Assembly (NCBI GenBank): GCA_950097015.1
Contig: CATNEN010000003.1
Coordinates: 5,379,501 to 5,443,500, forward strand
Direction: 5' to 3'
Length of the DNA stretch: 64,000 nucleotides
Source of the DNA: Macrostomum hystrix
Taxonomy: Eukaryota > Platyhelminthes > Macrostomidae
In this document: positions 36,201-42,079 of the stretch, one piece after another
Position numbering within the stretch: position 1 is the first letter of the stretch
How the letters are laid out: every line of letters starts with the position of its first letter
The notes under the pieces: generated by a model
Database searches by the model: none
The model's input: only the letters and a program-made list of their open reading frames with translations
What the model was told of the DNA's origin: nothing
Position numbers and translations under genes: made by a program

Positions 36201-36384
36201 CGTTGAACAAAAGACCTCCAGGCTCAACGCTGTCATTCACTGAGACTACAATGCGACTCGGGCCGCTAGTCTGACGCCTGACGCGAGACTCCGTCTGACT
36301 CGATGACTGGACTGTGATAGGAACAGCATGACCAAGCGCTAGAAGCTGGCTAGCAAATGCCAATAGAACTATGAACAGTTGCAT
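20825..36384 (-). CDS. CadN-like: Type III (CadN-like) classical cadherin, complete, 17 exons, 2777 aa
   Basis: Calcium-dependent homophilic adhesion receptor of adherens junctions. The 17 exons sum to 8334 nt and keep frame. Residues 1-20 are a signal peptide (MQLFIVLLAFASQLLALGHA) and RVRR at 34-37 is a furin-like site ending a short prodomain. Thirteen to fourteen cadherin repeats reach about residue 1790, with linkers DINDNRPYF, DINDNPPVF, DVNDNRPTW and DSNDNAPVI. Then come a membrane-distal non-chordate region, EGF (about 1960-1993), LamG, EGF-like, LamG, and EGF (about 2508-2539). The transmembrane helix is about 2551-2576. The tail has the p120-catenin motif EEGGG (2597-2601) and a beta-catenin site (YEGRGAVADDLDSI, YDFLASWGPRF). 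This order matches Drosophila CadN and nematode HMR-1B. Intron 2 uses a GC donor. The tail ends with an unusual Thr-rich stretch after the catenin site. Confidence 0.95.
21299..21606 (-). mobile_element. tRNA-derived SINE, head-truncated
   Basis: On the minus strand it runs from GAGCTCGATTCCGAGGCC through GCGCAGTCGCGGAGAGAAGG to GCAGCCCTCCTGC. Boxes A and part of B are lost. It contains a short internal duplication at GCTTGAGGCCCTCAAG. It lies in cadherin intron 16. Confidence 0.88.
21833..21916 (-). CDS. CadN-like: Cadherin exon 16 (juxtamembrane)
   Basis: 84 nt. Acceptor TTTCAG before 21916, donor GTGAGT after 21833. It encodes QADKLGFDMTYLRVRVADTS and onward, directly after the EEGGG p120 motif. 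Confidence 0.88.
22008..22112 (-). CDS. CadN-like: Cadherin exon 15 (end of transmembrane helix, p120 motif)
   Basis: 105 nt. Acceptor GCTTCCCAG, donor GTGAGT. It encodes LFLIWFCCFAGRKGEALL then APYENVIDYNEEGG. The basic GRK marks the cytoplasmic face. Confidence 0.92.
22216..22442 (-). CDS. CadN-like: Cadherin exon 14 (EGF3 and start of transmembrane helix)
   Basis: 227 nt. Acceptor CCCTTTCAG, donor GTAAGT. Six cysteines in CLYTNPCVNGICSLVSG and PRCTCNTGWQGERCD form an EGF module, followed by SLIVILVLLGLFLLLL. Confidence 0.93.
22443..22920. other. Cadherin intron 13, nothing recognised
   Basis: 478 nt of unique-looking intron, with no array, unlike most neighbours. Confidence 0.6.
22921..25197 (-). 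CDS. CadN-like: Cadherin exon 13 (membrane-proximal EGF and laminin G modules)
   Basis: 2277 nt in one exon. Acceptor GCCATTTCAG, donor GTGAGC. In order: the end of the last cadherin repeat, the invertebrate-type membrane-distal region (DVVKFALADLLGTRFDKVHI), EGF (CGPGSCFHDGNCTDVPG, TCQCPAGYDGPRCE), LamG1 (LNDGRWHRIDLFLRNGQ), EGF-like (SLCQNGWCWGALGG, SCACYSGYRKDG), LamG2 (VSDGAWHWAQVRRTLRDVEL) and a Cys-rich end. Confidence 0.95.
25289..25400 (-). CDS. CadN-like: Cadherin exon 12
   Basis: 112 nt. Acceptor CACTTCAG, donor GTGAGT. It encodes FNASTRLDLGYAVVFDKDDW and RSLKTYTLTSPQRYFE, inside the last extracellular cadherin repeat. Confidence 0.92.
25487..27119 (-). CDS. CadN-like: Cadherin exon 11 (about five cadherin repeats)
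   Basis: 1633 nt. Acceptor CCATTTTTTAG, donor GTGAGT. It carries linkers DVNDNRPTW, DINDNPPVFDKTLY, DSNDNAPVITF, DINNSAPYLLP and DVDDNPIF, and strand motifs such as LDREESAVYRF and LDYENVTMPK. Confidence 0.96.
27208..27372 (-). CDS. CadN-like: Cadherin exon 10
   Basis: 165 nt, phase 0 at both ends. Acceptor CTGTTCCAG, donor GTGAGA. It encodes IFSLTYLVSDGVNRATTTV to TENNPAQPIWM. The linker reads VSVYNRAPEL, lacking the usual DxNDN. Confidence 0.92.
27467..27723 (-). CDS. CadN-like: Cadherin exon 9
   Basis: 257 nt. Acceptor AAAACTCACAG, donor GTATGT. It encodes LALAIATTDINDNPPVFPRN, then a canonical repeat start (VFSIREDAAIGTIVGRVNGS). Confidence 0.93.
27905..28440. repeat. 37-bp minisatellite spanning a 5' splice site, 14 copies
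   Basis: The monomer (minus strand) contains TAATTCCAGTGAGTGTGCTA and GAGGGACTTGTTGGTCC. Fourteen copies occur, and the most exon-proximal one is the end of cadherin exon 8 plus its donor. Twelve copies keep CCAGTGAGT; two have CCAGAGAGT. Confidence 0.93.
28408..28603 (-). CDS. CadN-like: Cadherin exon 8 (3' end formed by minisatellite monomer)
   Basis: It starts GTCGTGTACTCG after acceptor CTACTAAG and encodes VVYSLDAAASNDTAYFAIDP to VVASDSAPSSLEG. The donor is taken as CCA|GTGAGT at 28408, which keeps phase with exon 9. A weaker GTCCTA donor at 28420 would also keep phase and drop four residues. Confidence 0.82.
28765..29252 (-). CDS. CadN-like: Cadherin exon 7
   Basis: 488 nt. Acceptor CTATTTTCAG, donor GTAAGA. 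It encodes IQPSDPTMLVRENIAIMSLL through DVNNWWPSF and QAFAVDLDSTAAFRR. This repeat diverges from the consensus and has two extra cysteines (SCTSNTCS). Confidence 0.92.
29298..29578 (+). mobile_element. tRNA-derived SINE, diverged
   Basis: Head ATTGGTTGAGCAGCCTAACGC, then box B GAGCTCGATTCCGCGGCGAG, then GGCGATGAGAAAGTCAGGGC and an end like GCCCACAACCCCCTT. The CGCAGCCGCGG body segment is deleted. Cadherin intron 6. Confidence 0.82.
29775..30405 (-). CDS. CadN-like: Cadherin exon 6 (two cadherin repeats)
   Basis: 631 nt. Acceptor AATCTCCTTCCAG, donor GTAAGT. It encodes LEATNPDGSTRGGIEYAIVY, linker DINDEVPVYDQD, and ends RALLPPIV. An alternative upstream AG at 30429 would break the phase set by exon 5. 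Confidence 0.93.
30455..30785 (-). mobile_element. tRNA-derived SINE, near full length
   Basis: On the minus strand it runs from a decayed head (GAGCTCGATTCCGCGGCAAGG) through CGCAGCCGCGGAGAAAAGAC to GCCCGCAGCCATCC. Cadherin intron 5. Confidence 0.88.
31084..31394 (-). CDS. CadN-like: Cadherin exon 5
   Basis: 311 nt. Acceptor AAATTTACAG, donor GTGAGT. It encodes AIDTKTGIVTVGAATLSAIN to LTIVDLNNLAPIFTNC and SFTEQSPVNTPLFT. The repeat carries a CDGC insertion. Confidence 0.93.
31435..32230. repeat. 20-bp minisatellite, about 40 copies
   Basis: Monomer TTCACCTGTTAGACAGGCTG with TTTTACTG and GATCGG variants. A block of about 180 bp (TATTTTACTGTTAGATCGGC and neighbours) repeats within it. It starts about 40 nt from the exon 5 acceptor in cadherin intron 4. 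Confidence 0.95.
32470..32732 (-). CDS. CadN-like: Cadherin exon 4
   Basis: 263 nt. Acceptor CTACCCACAG, donor GTGAGG. It encodes PLDYESLPVVNRVAQFTISV, linker NYNDNPPQMRNF, then GVIIIQIQAQDIDGSGVNYY. Confidence 0.93.
32775..33125. repeat. 34-bp degenerate minisatellite, about 10 copies
   Basis: Core TGTCACTTCCCTGTCTTGTT then GTCTATGGGGATTC. It fills cadherin intron 3 almost entirely, stopping about 6 nt from the exon 3 donor and about 40 nt from the exon 4 acceptor. Confidence 0.9.
33131..33601 (-). CDS. CadN-like: Cadherin exon 3
   Basis: 471 nt. Acceptor CCTCTCGCAG, donor GTGAGG. It encodes IGQVLCKSINNMWSTVTLSS, LDYDRPLAQKIWYFTAVC, linker DINDNRPYFQLPYY and SGINSGWFNVSTDPVTREA. Confidence 0.94.
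33602..34061. other. Cadherin intron 2 (GC-AG), nothing else recognised
   Basis: AT-rich, 460 nt, no array. The donor on the minus strand is CAG|GCAAGC. Confidence 0.7.
34062..34359 (-). CDS. CadN-like: Cadherin exon 2
   Basis: 298 nt. The acceptor GGTCTCAG (from 34359) matches the phase of exon 1; GATTTTAG seven nt upstream would not. It encodes FPTNMTSALAYDFIPGMNN to SYQFYLYEESAPVS. Confidence 0.85.
34460..34818 (-). mobile_element. tRNA-derived SINE with internal insertion in the head
   Basis: On the minus strand: GGGTCAGTGGCAGAGCGTTAAC, then about 50 bp of extra sequence (AGAGAAGAACCATGAACGG ...) between boxes A and B, then CTCGATTCCGCGGCGAGGCC and the usual body ending CCGCAGCACTCCTGC. 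Cadherin intron 1. Confidence 0.85.
34885..35062 (-). mobile_element. Diverged SINE-like copy
   Basis: The minus strand has GAGTGGCGGAGTGGTCTAACAAG (tRNA-like box A) followed by GGGCGCAGCCGCGGAGAGATGG, but no clear box B. It is related to, or a sub-type of, the main SINE. Confidence 0.6.
35378..35875. repeat. 19-20-bp GGCGCC minisatellite (copy 1), about 25 copies
   Basis: Monomer GGCGCCACTACCACACGGG with ACTAACAC, GAAGGTACC and other variants. Cadherin intron 1. It shares its monomer with the array at 37635-37975. Confidence 0.94.
36018..36384 (-). CDS. CadN-like: Cadherin exon 1 (start codon, signal peptide, furin site)
   Basis: ATG at 36384-36382. Signal peptide MQLFIVLLAFASQLLALGHA, RVRR at 34-37, then IVVSVNDSVEPGGLLFNAV and the first cadherin repeat. 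Donor GTGAGT after 36018, phase 1. A CAG lies 7 nt upstream of the ATG. Confidence 0.93.
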
Positions 36385-37630
36385 TTCGAACTGACAATCT
36401 ATGAAACTGCTCGGCTGTCAACCTTTCCAGATTTGATCGAAGAATTTGCTTGACAATTTCCTTAGTTTAAATAGTTCCTCTCCCTATTCTAATGTTGGGG
36501 AAACGTGTGCAACGCGGCGCAGCCAATTGGTTGATTACCGGGTGTGACAACTCTTGGAGACAGGCTATTTTCCTGAAGCGGAAGAAATACCAGTCTAGAT
36601 TCTCTTAGTCTGCTCTCTGTCTCTCTCTCTCCTTATTGTTTTCAGTTTTTAGCAGCAGCAGCAGCAGCAGTTAGCAGTGAGCTCAACGCCCGATTTGGTG
36701 CAGTGAGCTAGTCGGTCTGTTTCTAAATCTGTCTTCATGTGTAGGCTATACCTGGTGAGTGAGTGAGGGAGAGTGAGAGATTATTGGGATAGGTGGATGA
36801 GCGACTTCGGGGGTTGCTGAGCACGGCATGACTCAGCTACTATAGATCTTTCCTGGAATGTAGGGCGATTATAGAGGCTTAGCCTTGGGAAACGCCCCTC
36901 TTTCATTCTCTTCCCACAAAGTGTACTTTCCAATAGCTGGAGAGGTATAAAGTAAAAATTTCAGGGCCTGGGACGAGCGATGAGGAGCTGTGCAAGGAAT
37001 GCGCTGTACAGTCAGTGGGAGAATTGAGAGTGGAGAGGAGAGGAGAAATGACAGGGGGACAGGACAGCTGCCTATTGTAAAACAGGTCGTCTCAGGTGAA
37101 ATGTTTGGAGGAGTCCACAGTATGCAGTACGCAACTGCACTATATTTGATCTAAGAACTTTGAATTTCAAGTACACAAAAGTAAAATTGAATGAATGGCA
37201 TAAATTTAACTGTGCTTCTTCCGATGAAAGAGCTGGTATAATTTTACTTTTAATTATTACTGCATTAACAATGGCAAGCTTGGAGCTTGGAGTGAGAGTT
37301 TTGGAGTTTTTAAGGCTGCGTACATTGATGGTCAGTCCTCAGTAGGGTATTTCAAATCACGGGGGTATTTCAAATCAAATACCCCAAATTTCTCTTTTTT
37401 CTGTACCCCCCAAAACATTCAGCCAATTGCCATGAATATCCAGAACACTTGCTAAAATTTTCCGCTCTAATCGATGAAGCGACTATCAGAACCAGAAAAC
37501 GTCGACATCGTCAAGATATTCAACGATTCTCGTTGGGGCCTCTGTTGGAGAAAAGGCAGTGTTTTTTGCTCACAAAATTTCATCATCGAACCATGTCGGC
37601 TGTAATTGTTGATGATATAATTGGCCTACT
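36385..37630. other. Upstream region of the cadherin gene
   Basis: Presumed 5' UTR and promoter side. It has an AGC run at about 36652-36672 and a CT run near 36610. No ORF or TATA element can be supported. Confidence 0.45.
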
Positions 37631-37634
37631 AATT

Positions 37635-37975
37635 GGCGCGACTAACACACGGGGCGACACTAACACACGAAGGTGCCACTACCACACGGCGGCGCCACTA
37701 CCACACGAAGGTGCCACTACCACACGGCGGCGCCACTACCACACGAAGGTACCACTACCACACGGCGGCGCCACTACCACACGAAGGTGCCACTACCACA
37801 CGGCGGCGCCACTACCACACGAAGGTACCACTACCACACGGCGGCGCCACTACCACACGAAGGTACCACTACCACTCGGCGGCGCCACTACCACACGAAG
37901 GTGCCACTACCACTCGGGGGCGCCACTAACACACGGGGCGCCACTACCACTACCACTACCACTACCATCACCAGG
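37635..37975. repeat. 19-20-bp GGCGCC minisatellite (copy 2), about 17 copies
   Basis: Monomers GGCGCCACTACCACACGAA and GGTGCCACTACCACACGGC alternate as a 38-bp dimer. The sequence family is the same as 35378-35875, on the other side of cadherin exon 1. Confidence 0.94.
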
Positions 37976-38059
37976 ATCTTCGACAAGAACCGCTCAATAT
38001 CTCACCAGTGCATGTCGAATGGCTTTGAAAGTTCGTTCATCGTTAAGAGGGTCATTCGG

Positions 38060-38240
38060 TTTGGGAGCTATCTTGAAGTAGGCAGTGGGTGTTTGAAATG
38101 CCCCCTTCCACTGATAGCAGCTTAGTGAAAGCCATGCGGAGTTCAGTGTTTTGCTTAAGGACATAAATTGTTCCACTCGAGTCGGGAATCGAACCCCTAA
38201 CCTTCAAGTCGTGACTCCGACGCATAATGAGTCTGAAGCA
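38060..38240 (-). mobile_element. Second SINE type with tRNA-like box B and TCCTTAAGCAAAACACT body motif
   Basis: On the minus strand: box B-like GGGGTTCGATTCCCGACTC, then TTTATGTCCTTAAGCAAAAC and CACTGAACTCC. The TCCTTGAGCAAGACACT-type motif after a tRNA head is widespread in metazoan SINEs. The ends are unclear. Confidence 0.5.
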
Positions 38241-38699
38241 TGCTAAAATGCTAATAATAAATTACGAGTATGACTACCAAAAATTTTACATCTAAGCGCA
38301 TTGAAAAATTCAGGAAAAAACTAAAGAATTTGCCAGTTAAGGCATGCCAGACAGACAGACAGACATGTGTGCTGTGTGGCCTCATGCAGTCATGCGAGCA
38401 TGTGTTTACCGTGAGCATACACGCACACAGGCACACACTTTATTTTATGTCCACAAAAACTCTTTTTAGCTCTGCATTTTCAGACAAAAGCAATCCAACA
38501 CTAAATGCACGCTCTAAACTAAAAACCATCAGAGAAGCAATCGTTCTAAAATAATTTTTTACATATTCAGGATTTTTGTTTTCGCATTTGAAGCTTTCGG
38601 TTTGACGTTCGCAAATAGAGCTAGATTCAACTATAGTTCTCGAGTACATTGTGGCTTGGTACTGTACACATTAATGTTGCTCATATAACAATAATAATT

Positions 38700-39045
38700 T
38701 CTGGAGGGCTGCAGGCAATGGCACGTCATTTAGTGACACTAGACCCGCAGCCAGCGAGGAGGCAATTCTGCCCATATTGCTGACTCCTGAGCACACACGC
38801 ACACACATACCGTACGCAGGCTCACGCTCACACAGGTGTGTACATCTGCCCTGACTTTCTCATCGTCAGGCAGGGTGCACTCTCACTGTTCCTAGGAGGT
38901 TCGTCCTCTAGGGTGTAAATTACAAGCCCCCAAGCCTTCCCTCCGCGGCTGCGCCCTAAACGAATGGGGAATCGACGTGGAATCGAGCTCAGGGACCTTG
39001 GTGCGAGAGGCAAACGCGTTAAACGCTCTGCCACCGACATCCTTT
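38700..39045 (-). mobile_element. tRNA-derived SINE, full length
   Basis: On the minus strand: GTCGGTGGCAGAGCGTTTAACG, CTCGATTCCACGTCG, CGCAGCCGCGGAGGGAAGGC, TAGTGTCACTAAATGACG and the end GCCTGCAGCCCTCC. It lies between the cadherin and unknown genes. Confidence 0.9.
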
Positions 39046-39635
39046 CTGTTGTTCAATGAATATTTTTCTGTCTCGTCTATGTCTCGTCTATGAAATATAC
39101 CAAAATGGCATTCAATAGCAACTAAAAGTATTTAAAAAACTTCCGTGCTACTTTGATAAACTGACAGTGTTCTACGGCTAATTTACTGTTAGGGGATCAT
39201 GTTCAGCTTACGCACTGTAACTGTTATCTGTAATCAAATTTCGCTATTGCATGATGAAAAATTAATTTTCGAGCTGCTTAAAATAAGCTGCTAAACAGAT
39301 TCAGTTCGCTGCAATGGGACCTCCCACAGAGCATCCACTCCTGGCTTAAACAGTTTGCCACTCACTACGCTTTAAGGAGGCCAAGATTCTAGGACTCAAA
39401 GCCTTCGTTCTCACACTCCTTTTGTGCTACCAACCGAAACTATTCTTCCGTGCTTTTTGAGTTCTGTCGCCAGTACATGCTCCCTGCTACAGTATTTGTG
39501 CACACACTATTGTAAATAAGAGATAACGTCTACGAGTATAACAATGTCTGACCCTGGTTTAGACATTTAATGTATATATATATTTTTATATTTCCTACCG
39601 AAAAAATTTCCTACCGAAGTTCAAACCGACTGAAG
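39046..39635. other. Intergenic, nothing recognised
   Basis: AT-rich, with a short TA run near 39570. No supported ORF. Confidence 0.55.
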
Positions 39636-39639
39636 TTTC

Positions 39640-40540
39640 CTCAGCGACGTTCACCCGATGGACATTTCTTTAATGACTTTCACCCGATGGACATTTCTTC
39701 AGTGACTTTCACCCGATGGAGACATTTCTTTAGTGACTTTCACCCGATGGACATTTCTTTAGTGACTTTCACCCGATGGAGACATTTCTTTAGTGACGTT
39801 CACCCGATGGAGACATTTCTTTAGTGACGTTCACCTGATGGAGACATTTCTTTAGTGACTTTCACCCGATGGACATTTCCTAAAAAACGTTCACCCGATG
39901 GACATTTCTTTAGTGACGTTCACCCGACGGAGACATTTCTTTAGTGACGTTCACCCATTGGAAACATTTCTTTAGTGACGTTCACCCGATGGACATTTCT
40001 TTAGTGACGTTCACCCGATGGACATTTCTTTAGTGACGTTCACCCGATGGACATTTCTTTAGTGACGTTCACCCGATGGAGACATTTCTTTAGTGACGTT
40101 CACCCGATGGAGACATTTCTTTAGTGACGTTCACCTGATGGAGACATTTCTTTAGTGACTTTCACCCGATGGACATTTCCTAAAAAACGTTCACCCGATG
40201 GACATTTCCTAAAAAACGTTCACCCGATGGACATTTCTCTAGTTACGTTCACCCGATGGAGACATTTCTTTAGTGACGTTCACCCGATGGAGACATTTCT
40301 TTAGTGACTTTCACCCGATGGACATTTCCTAAAAAACGTTCACCCGATGGACATTTCTTTAGTGACGTTCACCCATTGGAGACAATTCTTTAGTGACGTT
40401 CACCCCATGGACATTTCTTTAGTGACGTTCACCCGATGGACATTTATTTAGTGACGTTCACCCGATGGACATTTCCTAAAATACGTTCACCCGATGGACA
40501 TTTATTTAGTGACGTTCACCCGATGGAAATGTCTTCAGCG
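39640..40540. repeat. 29-31-bp minisatellite, about 30 copies
   Basis: Monomer CACCCGATGGACATTTCTTT then AGTGACGTT, with GGAGACATTT (+2 bp) and CCTAAAAAACGTT variants. Variant strings are repeated near 39780-39900 and 40080-40200. Confidence 0.95.
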
Positions 40541-41479
40541 AAACCTTTTTTCCTAGCAAATTATTTTTTTAGCAGTTCAATACGTAAGCGAATCTGTGTA
40601 ATAAATATCATGGCATATTTTTCCACAATGGACAAGTATAAGGATCAACTTTAAAACACGTTGCTGCCCTGACACTAATGAGGAAACGTCCATGCTAAAG
40701 TTGTATAGTGTTTTTCTGAAAGTTTTTAGTGAGCCGTCACTTATTGCATTGAATAAATGCCATAGTTACTACTCGCATTAGCCGTATTATTCCTTTTTGC
40801 ATCCAAATAGACACTGCGAGCACTCAATTTAACACCAAGTGGCAGAACGCATGCGCTGCAGTCGCTGCTGCCTCATGTCTGTGGCCAAAAGTGTGGTGAA
40901 GGAGCAGCCAATTTAACACTCGGGGCATGCAAATGATTCAGCTTAGAATCAGAAAGGTGATCAGATTTCTCAAAACCTTACTGCAACCGATATACCTGTG
41001 TTAATATTGCTCTACATTTTACAGCATATCTTAAATGAGGATATCAGTTGACGAAAAATATTTACATATTTCTGTAAAGCCTTAAAAAGATAGCGTTTCC
41101 TGATTGATGCCGAATTATTCTTAGAAAGAAACACATTTTCCTAGGTATCTCTTATTAGTAGATTTGAATATAACAAAATAAACCGTAAAAGGCATTTTTG
41201 TTCAAAATTTTTACACGATCAAAGCCGATGTGGTAAAAATGTAGATTTTTCTATTCGGTTCTTAGAAATTTATGAATTTAATCAATGGCAAGTATAAAAT
41301 CTTTCCCTAAAACATAACGCTAATTATAACGTTACAAAATGTTAATTATAAAATATATAAATAAATAAAAAATAACAAACTGAAAATAACGAAAATGTCT
41401 ACAATAAATAACTTATATTCTTTGATTTCGTTGATTAAAAAAAAGAGACTTGGTTATTTTCGTTGCAACTGTTTCTGTT
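40541..41479. other. 3' side of the unknown gene, nothing recognised
   Basis: AT-rich intergenic sequence that probably holds the 3' UTR of the gene ending at 41480. No repeat or ORF is supported. Confidence 0.5.
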
Positions 41480-42079
41480 TCACTTTGACTGACTTTGAAG
41501 GGCCAACATGGCGCGTTCCGCCATCTTTAAGTATCTTCTGTCGCTGGATTCCCCTGACAGCAGAAGTGACTCAACATTTCCAGCCAGGCGGACTGCCAAA
41601 TCGGTGATTCGCCCAGACAATGATTCCATCTTGGCGCCGAACGCAGTCAGAAGCTCCGGTGTTGTCGGTCTGATCGCTTCTAGTTCGTCCGGATTTAGAA
41701 AATCTTTCGGGTCAAGTCGTTTAAGTTTGCCGATAGCGGACTCAGCTAATTCAGCTAGGTGGCGGAGTCGCAGAGTTCTCAATTGAAGATCTCGACGTAG
41801 TACTAGCCGAGAGCGAGTCAGGGACAGCAACTGAGTCAGCACCTGTCTGTAGGCAGTCAGTTGGACGTCCAATTCAGCTAGACGCTGCTGACGATGAAGC
41901 CAACTTGACAGTGTCTGGCCGACGCTGGAAGGCTCCACTTCGATTGAAGTTATTGAATCGTCATCGTCTGCATCGCCGATGTCCAGAGGCTGATGACCGC
42001 TGAAGCTGCCATCGTGGTTGAAATTGCAGCACTCGTCGGAGCAACAATCTTTGGCGCTGTTCAGCAGAAACTGAGCGAG
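41480..42079 (-). CDS. Unknown gene exon 2
   Basis: 200 codons including the stop at 41480-41482. It begins LAQFLLNSAKDCCSDECCN and ends AERAMLALQSQSK. Predicted mostly helical by eye. Confidence 0.75.
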   Translation of the reverse strand, partial: LAQFLLNSAKDCCSDECCNFNHDGSFSGHQPLDIGDADDDDSITSIEVEPSSVGQTLSSWLHRQQRLAELDVQLTAYRQVLTQLLSLTRSRLVLRRDLQLRTLRLRHLAELAESAIGKLKRLDPKDFLNPDELEAIRPTTPELLTAFGAKMESLSGRITDLAVRLAGNVESLLLSGESSDRRYLKMAERAMLALQSQSK

